64,000 nucleotides of DNA. It comes from Aneurinibacillus soli (lineage in GTDB: Bacteria > Bacillota > Bacilli > Aneurinibacillales > Aneurinibacillaceae). The notes under the pieces were generated by a model. The model worked only from the letters and a program-made list of their open reading frames with translations. It did not search any database and was not told where the DNA came from. Of this stretch, positions 1 through 8,985 are shown one piece after another (positions within the stretch are counted from its first letter, which is position 1; each line of letters starts with the position of its first letter). Where the stretch lies: the NCBI RefSeq assembly GCF_002355375.1, contig NZ_AP017312.1, positions 2,001,001-2,065,000 of the forward strand, written 5' to 3'. A program made the translations under genes and the position numbers.

Positions 1-2
1 GT

Positions 3-89
3 GAGTACTTGTTGGACCTTGGTTATACGAATGTTAAGAATTTAATGGGTGGAATGAATGGTTGGGATGGGCCGATTGAAAAACGGTAA
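3..89 (+). CDS. Rhodanese-like domain protein, C-terminal end (partial)
   Basis: An open frame enters from the left edge and stops at 87-89, giving 28 residues that end in GGMNGWDGPIEKR. The pattern of a short hydrophobic stretch, then KNL-GGMNGW, is the usual C-terminal helix of small single-domain rhodaneses (sulfurtransferases), where 'L.GG...W' closes the domain. The active-site cysteine lies outside the window, so catalytic competence cannot be judged. An intrinsic terminator follows 20 bp downstream. Confidence 0.6.
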   Translation, partial: EYLLDLGYTNVKNLMGGMNGWDGPIEKR

Positions 90-108
90 TATGATACGCA
101 ATGTAGCT

Positions 109-149
109 AAAACACTGGCCTGATTTTGTTCAGGCCAGTGTTTTTTTTG
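109..149 (+). terminator. Intrinsic terminator after rhodanese gene
   Basis: A 13-bp stem (AACACTGGCCTGA pairing with TCAGGCCAGTGTT) with a 6-nt loop is followed by eight T. Confidence 0.9.
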
Positions 150-272
150 AGAGGAATATGCAAAATAAATATGAAACTTCACTTATTTTGTCCCGTATAA
201 GCATACAAAATAGATAAAATATGGAGATCGCATTTTGGGAACTGGCGAGGAAACGGAAGAAAGAGGTGACCA

Positions 273-965
273 ATGGACTGGAAGAAGCCGATTCAACTTT
301 TTCAGGAGATGAATATTCAAGAAGAAGAGGGGAACCAACTTGTTCGGATCGAAGGTGTTCCACAAGGCGTTGTGTGTGTAGGGCGTGGGACAGATGCGGC
401 TGTGTTTGTGCATGAGGATTATCCAGGATACGCCTATAAAGTATATGCAGCCACAACGGATGCAAAACGTAAAAATGAAGAACAGGCCTATCGGAAGCTT
501 GGGGATAATCCGTATTTTCCGGTATGTTACGGATCAGCTGAGCGATGCCTGGTGTTAAGTTACGAGCAGGGAAAGAGTCTGTATGATTGCCTGATCGAAG
601 GGATTGAAATTCGGGCTCATGTGATTACGCAGGTGGATGAAGCAATTGCGTATGCACGCAGTGTCGGGTTAAATCCGCGTGACGTTCATTTAAAAAATAT
701 TTTGCTACAGGGTGAGGTATGCCGAGTGATCGATGTATCTGAGTATGTAAAGGAGGGCAATGATAGGCGCTGGGAATATCTTAAGGAAGGCTATCGTCTG
801 TATTATCCGCTTATTGCAGCCCGTAAAATTCCTCCTGCCTTGATCGAGTTTGTGAAGAAACAGTATCGGAAAAAGGCATCCTGTACGTTTTCGGTGCAGG
901 CATTCGGGCGTTTTTTGCTTCCGTTGCTTGGAATCGACAAGTGGCGAAATGCTTTTTTTCTCTAA
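273..965 (+). CDS. YrzF-like serine/threonine protein kinase-like protein
   Basis: This 230-residue protein has the marks of a small, divergent protein kinase fold: a nucleotide-loop-like VGRGTDAAVF at 36-45, a candidate ATP-contacting Lys56 (AYKVY), Glu70 in the following helix, a catalytic-loop equivalent PRDVHLKN at 135-142 and VIDVSEY (153-158) where DFG would lie. The HRD histidine is replaced and DFG is degenerate, so activity is uncertain. It resembles the B. subtilis YrzF type of putative kinase; that assignment is from memory of the family. The ATG is preceded by AGAGGTG. It is a single-gene unit between two terminators. The substrate is unknown. Confidence 0.6.
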   Translation: MDWKKPIQLFQEMNIQEEEGNQLVRIEGVPQGVVCVGRGTDAAVFVHEDYPGYAYKVYAATTDAKRKNEEQAYRKLGDNPYFPVCYGSAERCLVLSYEQGKSLYDCLIEGIEIRAHVITQVDEAIAYARSVGLNPRDVHLKNILLQGEVCRVIDVSEYVKEGNDRRWEYLKEGYRLYYPLIAARKIPPALIEFVKKQYRKKASCTFSVQAFGRFLLPLLGIDKWRNAFFL

Positions 966-977
966 TAAGAAGCTTAT

Positions 978-1020
978 AAAAAACCGTATGCAGCCAATGT
1001 GGCTTGCATACGGTTTTTTG
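978..1020. terminator. Bidirectional intrinsic terminator
   Basis: AAAAAACCGTATGCA and TGCATACGGTTTTTT form a long stem between two convergent genes, with A and T runs on both sides, so it can serve both strands. Confidence 0.9.
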
Positions 1021-1024
1021 CTGA

Positions 1025-1837
1025 TTAGTGCTGGCTTCGTGTGCATTTATGATGAAACAAAAAGAGTTGCCGGGTAGCATATAGTACCGGAAGCAGTAAA
1101 AACAGCGCTCCGACACAAAGAGCGGCCAACAGAAAGGTCGGGTTGATTTTTCCGTCATATACAGTAACGTACGGATACAGTACGTACGGATAATGGGATA
1201 CGGCGTAGCCCAAAAACGCGAGCCCGTACTGTACGGTGATAAGAAAAAAGGAAACGCCATACGCTTTCTGTTTGTAGATAAGATAAACTGCTGCTGCAAA
1301 TGCTAGAAATGAAAGTGGGAATACCCACATCATCGTCAGCATGTCGGTAAAGTGCAGGCGATTGTGCAGCTTGAGCATAAAGAACACAATGATAGAAGCA
1401 AGAATAGCAGGCAAGCTCCACATAAGCGTGTATACGCGGAGCATCGCTTCTGCTTTGGCGTCTTTGATCCGCTTAGCATAGTAGGTTAGAAAACTAGCAG
1501 AAATAAACAAAATGCTCACAACCGCAAGTAGAATAACACTCCAGGAAAACGGGCTCGTAAGCAAATCATTCAGCAGTAGTGTAAGACGACCGTTTTGAAT
1601 CGTGAAGAAGTCTCCTTCAGAAATAGCAAGCACAACGGGAATGACCAGACCGATCATGCCGTAAATGATCCAGAATGGAGACGAATAGCGCTGAATGGCA
1701 GCATAAAGCGGGGGCACATCGCCGGACCAATCGCTGTACAGACGAAAAAATCCTGCACCAGAATGAATCGCTCCTACAATTACATAGCCGAACAGCATAA
1801 ACCAGAGCACCGAAATAATGAACAGATCAAGCGGCAT
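1025..1837 (-). CDS. Cytochrome bd oxidase subunit II (CydB)-like membrane protein
   Basis: A 270-residue protein with about eight hydrophobic segments. The N-terminus (FGYVIVGAIHSGAGFF) and the C-terminal YPYVLYPYVTVYDG resemble CydB, the quinol oxidase subunit that does not ligate heme. It is shorter than a typical CydB (about 340) and no cydA lies beside it. The ATG at 1837 is chosen because CGGAGGG sits just upstream; an in-frame ATG seven codons earlier lacks a ribosome site. It is transcribed alone and convergent with the kinase gene. It may be a divergent CydB family member needing a distant CydA or having a different role. Confidence 0.6.
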   Translation of the reverse strand: MPLDLFIISVLWFMLFGYVIVGAIHSGAGFFRLYSDWSGDVPPLYAAIQRYSSPFWIIYGMIGLVIPVVLAISEGDFFTIQNGRLTLLLNDLLTSPFSWSVILLAVVSILFISASFLTYYAKRIKDAKAEAMLRVYTLMWSLPAILASIIVFFMLKLHNRLHFTDMLTMMWVFPLSFLAFAAAVYLIYKQKAYGVSFFLITVQYGLAFLGYAVSHYPYVLYPYVTVYDGKINPTFLLAALCVGALFLLLPVLYATRQLFLFHHKCTRSQH

Positions 1838-2007
1838 ATTTTTCCCTCCGCACGGCAAAATAAATCTCTATTTAGCATTGTACTGAAAAAATGTGCGCAA
1901 ATGATGAAAAGGATATGACAAATTTTAAAAAACTTATGTTTCCATTGTGAAAATCTCATTTGTGAAATGAGAGCATCGATAATAAAGAAGCAAGTTCGCA
2001 CGACAAC

Positions 2008-2060
2008 TTACAAAGCTTTAACATTGGCTTAATGTGTGGTTTATATTATCGAAGTATGAT
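2008..2060 (+). promoter_or_regulatory. Putative PhoP-binding tandem repeats and -10 element
   Basis: Four TTnAnA-type hexamers lie in a row: TTACAA (2008), TTAACA (2018), TTAATG (2029) and TTTATA (2040), spaced 10, 11 and 11 bp. A TATGAT -10-like hexamer follows at 2055-2060 and no good -35 is present. Bacillus Pho boxes are direct repeats of TT(A/C/T)A(C/T)A with 4-6 bp spacers that replace the -35. The match is by eye; PhoP control is inferred. Confidence 0.6.
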
Positions 2061-2120
2061 GAAACAGTAAACAATCAACAAGAAAACAAATAAAACAAGA
2101 ACAATGGGAGGGTTTTTTTG

Positions 2121-3233
2121 ATGAAACGTCAATGGAGTAAGAAATCTTTCAAAGCAATTCAAGCTGGAATACTAGGAATGAGTTTACTAGGTTTAACGGC
2201 TTGCGGAACAAAAGAAGAATCTGCTGCTCCTGTTGTTAAAGATCCTAATTCATTAAGCGTTGGAGAAATCGAAGCAAAAGCAAAGCAAGAAGGAGAAATC
2301 AACAGTGTTGGTATGCCTGATACATGGGCGAATTGGGGAGAAACATGGACTGGTGTGACCCAAAAATATAATTTGAAGCATACAGATACAGACATATCTA
2401 GCGCTGAGGAGATTGCCAAATTCGAAGCTGAAAAAGAGAATGCAACCGCTGATATCGGTGACATGGGAATTTCTTTTGCCCCGATTGCTGAAAAGAAAGG
2501 ATTAACTCTTCCATATAAAACTTCTCATTGGAATGAAGTACCTCAATGGGCGAAAGACGACAAAGGAAATTGGGTTGTTGGATACCAGGGAACAATTGCC
2601 TTTCTTACGAATAAAAAATTGGTGAAAAACCCGCCGAAATCCTGGGACGACATTTTGAAGGGTAATTACAAAGTGACGATTGGGGATGTGCAACGCGGAG
2701 CGCAGAACCAGATGGGAGTGCTTGCTGCGGCGATGGCTTACGGCGGTAGTGAATCGAATATTAAGCCAGGACTTGACTTTTTTGCTAAACTTGCGAAGCA
2801 AGGTCGTCTTAGTCTAACGGACGCAAAACCAGCTAACATTGAAAAAGGCGAAGTCGAAGTTGCGATTGTGTGGGATTTCAATGCCCTTGGTTATGCTACC
2901 CAAATAAACCGTGACCAATTTGACGTATGCATTCCAAAAGAAGGTTCGGTAGTAAGCGGTTATACAACTATCATTAACAAATATGCAAAACATCCATATG
3001 CAGCGATGGCGACTCGGGAATATATCTTAAGTGATCAGGGACAAATTAACCTGGCCAAAGGATTTGCTCGTCCAATTCGTGATGTAAAACTTCCGAAAGA
3101 AGTAGCTGACAAAATGATTCCAAAAGAGCAATACAAAAATGCAAAACCAATCCAAGATCCAAAAGCTTGGGAGAAAACTACTAGTACTTTACCACAACTT
3201 TGGCAAGAAGAGGTGTTAGTCAATGTCAAATAA
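2121..3233 (+). CDS. ABC transporter substrate-binding lipoprotein (Pho-linked cassette)
   Basis: A 370-residue exported lipoprotein: basic N-terminus, hydrophobic core and lipobox LTAC with Cys28. The rest is a type-II periplasmic-binding fold of the iron/polyamine/2-aminoethylphosphonate class (for example ELTNKKLVKNPPKSWDDIL-type hinge region around 165-180, VEVAIVWDFNA near 250). The ATG at 2121 follows GGGAGGG; an upstream in-frame TTG is disregarded. It is the first gene of a ten-gene run and overlaps the next gene by 11 bp. With Pho-box-like repeats upstream and an alkaline-phosphatase-superfamily enzyme next door, a phosphonate or phosphoester ligand is likely, but the ligand cannot be read from sequence. 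Confidence 0.8.
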   Translation: MKRQWSKKSFKAIQAGILGMSLLGLTACGTKEESAAPVVKDPNSLSVGEIEAKAKQEGEINSVGMPDTWANWGETWTGVTQKYNLKHTDTDISSAEEIAKFEAEKENATADIGDMGISFAPIAEKKGLTLPYKTSHWNEVPQWAKDDKGNWVVGYQGTIAFLTNKKLVKNPPKSWDDILKGNYKVTIGDVQRGAQNQMGVLAAAMAYGGSESNIKPGLDFFAKLAKQGRLSLTDAKPANIEKGEVEVAIVWDFNALGYATQINRDQFDVCIPKEGSVVSGYTTIINKYAKHPYAAMATREYILSDQGQINLAKGFARPIRDVKLPKEVADKMIPKEQYKNAKPIQDPKAWEKTTSTLPQLWQEEVLVNVK

Positions 3234-4056
3234 AGTGATAGCGATTGTTGTTGATGGCATGCGATACGATAAAGCCTGTGAGGCGCTTGGATTTATTCAA
3301 CACCTGGTTGAAACGAATCAGGCGGCACTGTACAAGGTAAAGTCAGAGCTTCCAAGTCTGTCTCGTCCATTATATGAAGTATTATTGACAGGTACGCCTG
3401 TATTCATGAATGAAATTACGTCAAACCAAACCGTTCGTCTATCTACGGAAAAAAGTCTCTTTCATCTTACGAAAGAAAACGGCTTAAAAAATGCAACGGC
3501 ATCTTACTACTGGGTAAGTGAACTTTATAATCGTGCGCCATTCCATTTTATTGAAGACCGTGAACAAGAAGATGAGTCTAAGCCGATTCAATATGGCAAG
3601 TTCTATTGGGATGAAGACTATCCGGACAGTCATGTTTTAATGGATGCTGAGGCTTTGCGCAGAAAACATGATCCGAACTTTTTATACATTCATCCTATGG
3701 GCGTTGACGTAAAAGGGGAAAATTATGGTTCGGAATCGAAAGAATATCGTGAGCAAATTTTGAAAATGGGCAGCTTATTAGCACAACTTCTACCGATTTG
3801 GATGAAAGCTGGTTACCATATTTTAATTACGTCTGATCATGGCATGAGTGAATATGGCAATCATGGCGGCATAACAGATGGTGAACGTGACGTACCACTT
3901 TTCATCATCAGCCCAAGAGTTGAAGCGGGAATTCACGAAGAGGTCGTTCCACAATTAGCTTTTGCACCACTCGTTTGTGAACTTCTAGGGATTGAGCGGA
4001 CCGATAAAATGATTTCCTATCGATTGCCTGGACTGAAAGAAACGGTCGCTCATTAG
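3223..4056 (+). CDS. Alkaline phosphatase superfamily hydrolase (nucleotide pyrophosphatase / phosphonoacetate hydrolase type)
   Basis: A 277-residue protein without signal peptide, so probably cytoplasmic. Metal-site motifs of the superfamily are visible: VVDGMR with Asp11, a likely nucleophile at Ser45/Ser47 (PSLSRP; many relatives use Thr), GVD with Asp162, SDHGM with Asp205-His206 and NHGG with His214. The family includes phosphodiesterases and phosphonoacetate hydrolase. It starts inside the end of the binding-protein gene and lies ahead of the permeases, which ties it to whatever is imported. It is smaller than many family members (about 400), so part of the cap region may be reduced. 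The exact reaction is unknown. Confidence 0.8.
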   Translation: MSNKVIAIVVDGMRYDKACEALGFIQHLVETNQAALYKVKSELPSLSRPLYEVLLTGTPVFMNEITSNQTVRLSTEKSLFHLTKENGLKNATASYYWVSELYNRAPFHFIEDREQEDESKPIQYGKFYWDEDYPDSHVLMDAEALRRKHDPNFLYIHPMGVDVKGENYGSESKEYREQILKMGSLLAQLLPIWMKAGYHILITSDHGMSEYGNHGGITDGERDVPLFIISPRVEAGIHEEVVPQLAFAPLVCELLGIERTDKMISYRLPGLKETVAH

Positions 4057-4157
4057 GAAGGACAGATGAGGAGTCTACTTTTATTATGTGAATCGATCTG
4101 GCTATAGAGTCAGATCGATTCAAAAAATTGTGAGCACATATAGAGGAGCGAAAACTC

Positions 4158-5012
4158 TTGCAAAAAATGAAAAAACAAAAATGGTATGCATTAGCTCTTT
4201 TACTGCCATTTATCATTCTTGTGATTGGCTTTGAAATAGGGCCGTTAGTTTCCATGATTAAAAATAGCTTTTATGCAGACGATGGAATCAAGCTTACAAT
4301 CGATCAATACGTAACCATATTCAAAAGCAAATTTTACTTACAAGCCATTTATAACAGCACACTTATTTCCTTGTTTTCTGCCGTAACCTCTATCATTGTG
4401 GCTGTTGTTGTCGCTTTTTCGTTTACAAAGTTCTCGCAGCAAGTACAAAACCGTTTACTTATGATTGCCAATATGACTTCGAATTTTGAAGGGATTCCCC
4501 TTTCTTTTTCATACATTATTTTACTCGGAAACAATGGGTTGTTTACGTTGCTTTTTGCCAAGCTTGGCTGGGATGTGTTTGCAAAGTTTAATCTCTACTC
4601 TTGGACTGGATTAATTTTGGTTTACGTTTACTTCCAAATTCCACTGGCTGTTATGCTTCTTTATCCTTCTTATCAGGGGATTAAACAACAATGGAAAGAA
4701 GCAGCAGCGTTATTAGGAGCTTCAAAACGACAGTTTTGGTTCCATATTGGGCTACCAGTTCTGTTACCTAGCATTGCAGGGATATTCAGTATTTTGTTTG
4801 CGAATGCTATGGGTGCTTATGCTACCGCTTATGCCTTAGTTGGCAGCAACTATAATTTATTGTCGCTGCAAATTGCGTCTCTAGTTGCCAGTGATGTTAC
4901 ATTAAAGCCACAGCTAGGCAGTGCGTTAGGTGTTCTTCTCGCTTCCACTATGATCGTCGCGATGTGGTTTAATCAACGAATGATGCGCCGCATTAGGAGG
5001 GATTTACGATGA
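4158..5012 (+). CDS. ABC transporter permease 1
   Basis: A 284-residue inner-membrane protein with about six hydrophobic segments and the permease EAA loop (EAAALLGASKRQFWFHIGLP, near 180-200) that docks the ATPase. The TTG at 4158 is taken as start because GAGGAG lies nine bases upstream; an ATG three codons later would be too far. A 100-bp gap separates it from the phosphatase gene. It overlaps the second permease by ATGA. It belongs to the binding-protein-dependent importers of the Fe/polyamine/phosphonate class. Confidence 0.88.
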   Translation: MQKMKKQKWYALALLLPFIILVIGFEIGPLVSMIKNSFYADDGIKLTIDQYVTIFKSKFYLQAIYNSTLISLFSAVTSIIVAVVVAFSFTKFSQQVQNRLLMIANMTSNFEGIPLSFSYIILLGNNGLFTLLFAKLGWDVFAKFNLYSWTGLILVYVYFQIPLAVMLLYPSYQGIKQQWKEAAALLGASKRQFWFHIGLPVLLPSIAGIFSILFANAMGAYATAYALVGSNYNLLSLQIASLVASDVTLKPQLGSALGVLLASTMIVAMWFNQRMMRRIRRDLR

Positions 5013-5881
5013 AGTCTTCATTGACCGTTCATAAAATAATTGTTGGATTACTTATCATCTATTTGTTAATTCCGCTTCTCGGAACATTTTTATTTTCCAT
5101 TGCGGGTAGGTGGGATCATACGATTTTACCTGAGTCTTTTACAATCAAGTGGTACATTCAATTATTCCAAGATGAAAGATTTTTTACTGCCTTTGAACAC
5201 ACACTGTTTCTGATTGTTATGTCTGTAGGGCTTAGCACCCTGATTATGCTTCCAACAATCTTTATCATCAGCGTATATTTTCGTAAATGGGAAGGGCTAC
5301 TTCAAGCAACGGCTATGCTTCCTTATGGAATCCCGCCAATTGTTGGGGCTGTGGGGTTAATCAAGTTGTATTCGGATGGACCGATTCAAATTTCGGGAAC
5401 ACCCTGGATTTTGATCGGTGCCTACTTTGTTACGATTCTACCATTTATGTATCAGGGGATTCGGAACAGTCTTCGTACAATTAATGCAGTAGAACTTGTT
5501 GATGCGGCTGAATTATTGGGTGCCTCAAAGCTCCAGGCCTTTCGAACAGTAGTGTTTCCAAATATTCTTTCAGGTATCTTAGTGTCAACTCTGTTATCCG
5601 TTGCTCTTTTGTTTAGTGAGTTTTCCTTTGCTAATTTACTCGTTGGAGGTCGGTTTGAAACCTTGCAAATTTACCTTTCCAACAAATTAAACACGAGCGG
5701 TCACTTAACAAGTGCCATTGTGATTACGTATTATTCAGTGATTTTATTAGTAACCGGGACAGTCTTAAAACTCACTTTTAGAGACCAAAAAAGTCCGATG
5801 CTGTTAAATAAGAAACGAGCGTTTTCGATTTTCAAGAAGAGATCTCCTGAAAAAATTACTGCCTTGGAAGGTGAGAATTAA
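5009..5881 (+). CDS. ABC transporter permease 2
   Basis: A 290-residue permease with about six membrane spans and an EAA-type loop (DAAELLGASKLQAFRTVVFP, about 168-187). Start and stop codons overlap those of the neighbours on both sides (ATGA and TAATG), which suggests translational coupling and a 1:1 partner role with the preceding permease. The C-terminal 30 residues are basic and cytoplasmic. Confidence 0.88.
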   Translation: MKSSLTVHKIIVGLLIIYLLIPLLGTFLFSIAGRWDHTILPESFTIKWYIQLFQDERFFTAFEHTLFLIVMSVGLSTLIMLPTIFIISVYFRKWEGLLQATAMLPYGIPPIVGAVGLIKLYSDGPIQISGTPWILIGAYFVTILPFMYQGIRNSLRTINAVELVDAAELLGASKLQAFRTVVFPNILSGILVSTLLSVALLFSEFSFANLLVGGRFETLQIYLSNKLNTSGHLTSAIVITYYSVILLVTGTVLKLTFRDQKSPMLLNKKRAFSIFKKRSPEKITALEGEN

Positions 5882-6894
5882 TGAGCTATGTAAGCATTGA
5901 TCAGGTAACGAAGAGATATGAAAATCAGGTAGTTTTAAATAATATTTCTTTAACCTTACAAAAAGGAGAATTTGCTACGCTTCTTGGGCAAAGTGGATGC
6001 GGGAAAAGTACGTTATTACGTTCCATTGCAGGACTTGAAGAAGTTGATGTGGGGAGCATCCTGGTAGATCAAAAAAATATTACTCACTTATCACCGCGTC
6101 AGCGTGAGGTCGGGATGGTGTTTCAATCGTATGCCCTTTTTCCGAATATGACGGTTTTCGATAATATCGCATATGGCCTTAAAATGAAAAAAGAGACAAA
6201 TATCAAACCAAGAGTGCAAAACATGATTGATATGGTCGATTTAACTGGAAAAGAAGGATCTTATCCGCATCAATTATCTGGCGGGCAGCAGCAGCGGGTT
6301 GCTCTTGCACGAGCACTTGTAATGGAACCGAAAGTGTTACTTTTGGATGAGCCGTTAAGTGCATTGGATGCAAAGATTAGAAAAAATCTACAAAAAGAAT
6401 TAAAAAGAATCCAAAGGGAATTAGAGATCACAACGATCTTTGTTACTCACGATCAGGAAGAAGCGATGACTCTATCTGATAAGATTTTTATTATGAATGA
6501 AGGAAACATTGTGCAATATGGTTCGCCATCGGAAATTTATACTTCTCCGATCAATACATTTGTGGCAAAATTTATCGGGAATTATAATGTTCTAAATATA
6601 GAGGTTTTTAATAAGCTTGTTTGCAGTACAGAATTAACAGGCCATGAAGTAGCGATTCGTCCTGAAGTTTTACAATTGATTCCTGATGGTCAAGACATCC
6701 AGTCTTTACAGGATAATTGGACGGTACAAGGTTTTATTCGAGATATTTCAATGACAGGGAATGTTTTACGATACGAAGTAGAAACTGATGGTTCGATTTT
6801 TTATGTAGATTCTCTTCACCATCAAGGCGGAATGTTGGAGCAAGGCTCACGCGCGCATATACTTATACCTAAGAAAGAATGCATTGCTTTATAA
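5881..6894 (+). CDS. ABC transporter ATP-binding protein
   Basis: A 337-residue ATPase of the PotA/FbpC type. Walker A GQSGCGKST is at 36-44, the Q-loop in VFQSYALFPNM near 80-90, signature LSGGQQQR at 132-139, Walker B VLLLDE at 152-157 and the switch histidine in FVTHDQEEAMT near 187. A C-terminal TOBE-like segment (about 230-335) follows, as in importers of this class. It energises the two permeases just upstream. All motifs are intact. Confidence 0.93.
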   Translation: MSYVSIDQVTKRYENQVVLNNISLTLQKGEFATLLGQSGCGKSTLLRSIAGLEEVDVGSILVDQKNITHLSPRQREVGMVFQSYALFPNMTVFDNIAYGLKMKKETNIKPRVQNMIDMVDLTGKEGSYPHQLSGGQQQRVALARALVMEPKVLLLDEPLSALDAKIRKNLQKELKRIQRELEITTIFVTHDQEEAMTLSDKIFIMNEGNIVQYGSPSEIYTSPINTFVAKFIGNYNVLNIEVFNKLVCSTELTGHEVAIRPEVLQLIPDGQDIQSLQDNWTVQGFIRDISMTGNVLRYEVETDGSIFYVDSLHHQGGMLEQGSRAHILIPKKECIAL

Positions 6895-6921
6895 ACTATA
6901 AAGAGATAATAAGGTGATGAA

Positions 6922-7704
6922 ATGTTGATTTTGCCGGAGGAAAGAAAGCATGAAATTTTAAATGAACTTAAAAGTATTGGAAAGGTAAAAGTCATTGATC
7001 TAGCTAAACAATTCAATGTTTCAGAAGAAACCATTCGTCGTGATTTAACAATACTAGAGGAAAGTGGATTGTTGAAAAAAGTTTATGGTGGAGCGATTAA
7101 AACAACTTTTCAATCCGGGGAACCTCCGTTTACACAGCGTACTACCGTAAACCAAGCAGAGAAAATCAAAATCGGTAAAAAAGCAGCCGAGCTCATTTCC
7201 GATGGAGATGTAATTGTCATTGATGTAGGGACAACTACGGTTGAGTTTGCTCGTTCTATCCAGAACAGAGATAATATTACAATCTTAACGAACTCAATCC
7301 CTGTCTCAGCCGTATTAACGGAATCTCTTAACCAAAAAAAGTTTACAGGAGAGATTTTATTGCTGGGGGGTCAAATTGATCCGAAACAACAATCCGTAAG
7401 CGGTCGTCTCACCGAGCAAATGTTGAATCAATTCAATATCGATAAGGCATTCATTTCAGCGGGCGGTGTTTCGATTAAAAATGGTGTGAGTAATTATCAT
7501 TTAAATGAGGCATTAGTTTCCCGTACTATGGTCGATGCATCAAAACAAATTATTATGGTAGCCGATCATTCAAAATTAGGTGTTGATACATTTTGCAAAG
7601 TTTGTCCTTTAGAAAAGGTTGATGTAATTGTCTGCGATCAGCTACTTCCAAAGACATGGGAGAGTCACTCGAAATTAAACGAAATCGATTGGATTGAAGC
7701 GTAG
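6922..7704 (+). CDS. DeoR/GlpR family transcriptional regulator
   Basis: A 260-residue regulator. The N-terminal winged helix (VIDLAKQFNVSEETIRRDL, about 24-43) is the DeoR signature; the C-terminal DeoR effector domain carries VIDVGTTT and the SAGGVS segment, and such domains usually sense a phosphorylated sugar or related metabolite. It lies inside the transport operon, 27 bp after the ATPase gene, so it probably senses an intermediate of the imported compound and adds substrate control to the PhoP-type control seen upstream. The ATG is the first good start; upstream AAGGTG is close. Confidence 0.88.
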   Translation: MLILPEERKHEILNELKSIGKVKVIDLAKQFNVSEETIRRDLTILEESGLLKKVYGGAIKTTFQSGEPPFTQRTTVNQAEKIKIGKKAAELISDGDVIVIDVGTTTVEFARSIQNRDNITILTNSIPVSAVLTESLNQKKFTGEILLLGGQIDPKQQSVSGRLTEQMLNQFNIDKAFISAGGVSIKNGVSNYHLNEALVSRTMVDASKQIIMVADHSKLGVDTFCKVCPLEKVDVIVCDQLLPKTWESHSKLNEIDWIEA

Positions 7705-7729
7705 TAGTCTATAAAAGGAGCCGGACAAC

Positions 7730-8614
7730 ATGAGTTTAATTGCAATAGACATGGATGGAACACTATTAAACCATCAAAATGAAATTAGTGAAGAAAATAT
7801 AAAAGCAATTCGAGATGCCCAGGAGAAGGGCATTGAAGTAGTCATTTCGACAGGTCGGGCTTATTTTGATGTGCGAAAAATTTGTGAAAAGGCCGGGCTT
7901 TCTACCATTGTAATTGGCACAAACGGTGCAACGATTCATGCAAAAGATGAAAAGCGTATTTCTGCTACTACGATAGAGAGAGAGCATGTCCGATCGATTC
8001 TCCAATGGCTGGACGAACGGAATTATTACTATGAAGTGTTTACAGACACAGCAATTTATACCCCTAGACAAGTACGGGAACATTTCTATAATGAGATTCA
8101 AACGCTGAAAAATGCAGATTTAGATGCGGATATGAAAGAAGTAGTGGAAGAGGCGGAAAGACAATTCGATCAGTTCGGGTATGTTTTCGTTGAAAACTAT
8201 CAAGATATCCTAACAAAAGAGGAAGACGTTTATAATATTTTGGTGTGTTCGTTTGATCAAGGGAAATTAGAAGAAGGATGGAAACAATTCGAAGCATTTG
8301 ATGTGCTAACAGTTGCTTCATCTGCCAATCATAACATTGAAATTACGAGTAAAAACACTTCCAAAGGAATTGCTCTTGAAAAATTGGCTTCTTTGACAAA
8401 TCGCTCCTTAGATCAGGCGATGGCAATCGGAGACAGTAACAATGATTTATCTATGTTCCAGAAAGTAAAATACAGTGTAGCTATGGGAAATGCGCAAGAT
8501 GAGATAAAAGAGGTCTGTACAATGACAACTCTTAAAAATAATGAGCATGGTGTGGCCCATGCCATTTACCAATATCTTGAGAGCTTCGTGATTCCAGCAG
8601 GAGAGAAGCTTTAA
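7730..8614 (+). CDS. Cof-type HAD-IIB family hydrolase (phosphatase)
   Basis: A 294-residue HAD phosphatase. Motif I DMDGTLL gives the nucleophile Asp7 and acid Asp9; motif II is STGR near 41-44; motif III/IV are the Lys before GIALEKL and GDSNNDLSMF near 235. The long cap between them is type IIB, used on sugar phosphates and similar small phosphates. AAAGGAG lies before the ATG. Its stop is directly followed by the start of the next gene. In this operon it could release phosphate from the imported or processed compound; the substrate is unknown. Confidence 0.88.
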   Translation: MSLIAIDMDGTLLNHQNEISEENIKAIRDAQEKGIEVVISTGRAYFDVRKICEKAGLSTIVIGTNGATIHAKDEKRISATTIEREHVRSILQWLDERNYYYEVFTDTAIYTPRQVREHFYNEIQTLKNADLDADMKEVVEEAERQFDQFGYVFVENYQDILTKEEDVYNILVCSFDQGKLEEGWKQFEAFDVLTVASSANHNIEITSKNTSKGIALEKLASLTNRSLDQAMAIGDSNNDLSMFQKVKYSVAMGNAQDEIKEVCTMTTLKNNEHGVAHAIYQYLESFVIPAGEKL

Positions 8615-8959
8615 ATGGCTTGGATCTACATTACGATTGCAGGTCTTTTAGAAATCGTCTGGGTTATAGGTCTTAAATATTCGCACGGGTTTACCGAATT
8701 AATACCCAGTATACTCACGGTGGGAATAATAATCTTCAGCTTTTTTGTATTGTCCAAAGCTTTACATTCAATTCCAGTGGGAACCGGGTATGCCATTTTT
8801 ACGGGTCTGGGTACTGTAGGAACGGTAGCGATTGGTGCGATCTTTTGGGGAGAGACAATCAATTGGCTCAAAATTTTTTTTGTTGTTTTAATGATTGTTG
8901 GAATAATTGGACTGAAAATCATTTCAAACGATGACCACGTGCAACAAGAAGTGAAATGA
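8615..8959 (+). CDS. Small multidrug resistance (SMR) exporter subunit, YkkC-like
   Basis: A 114-residue, four-helix membrane protein. The first helix carries the conserved Glu (GLLEIVWVIGLK), and HSIPVGTGYAIFTGLGTVGT is the SMR helix-3 motif. It looks closest to B. subtilis YkkC, half of a paired SMR transporter. Its ATG abuts the stop of the HAD gene, so it is translationally coupled, and it is followed 26 bp later by a second SMR gene. Paired SMRs work as heterodimers in the membrane, exporting cations such as guanidinium or amines by proton exchange. No guanidine riboswitch is present here. Confidence 0.85.
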   Translation: MAWIYITIAGLLEIVWVIGLKYSHGFTELIPSILTVGIIIFSFFVLSKALHSIPVGTGYAIFTGLGTVGTVAIGAIFWGETINWLKIFFVVLMIVGIIGLKIISNDDHVQQEVK

Positions 8960-8985
8960 TGCGTACAAGGTTAGGTGATGTGTAG

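Noticed and set aside
8540-8615. Guanidine riboswitch before the SMR pair
   Set aside because: The first SMR start abuts the preceding stop codon, so there is no leader to hold one.
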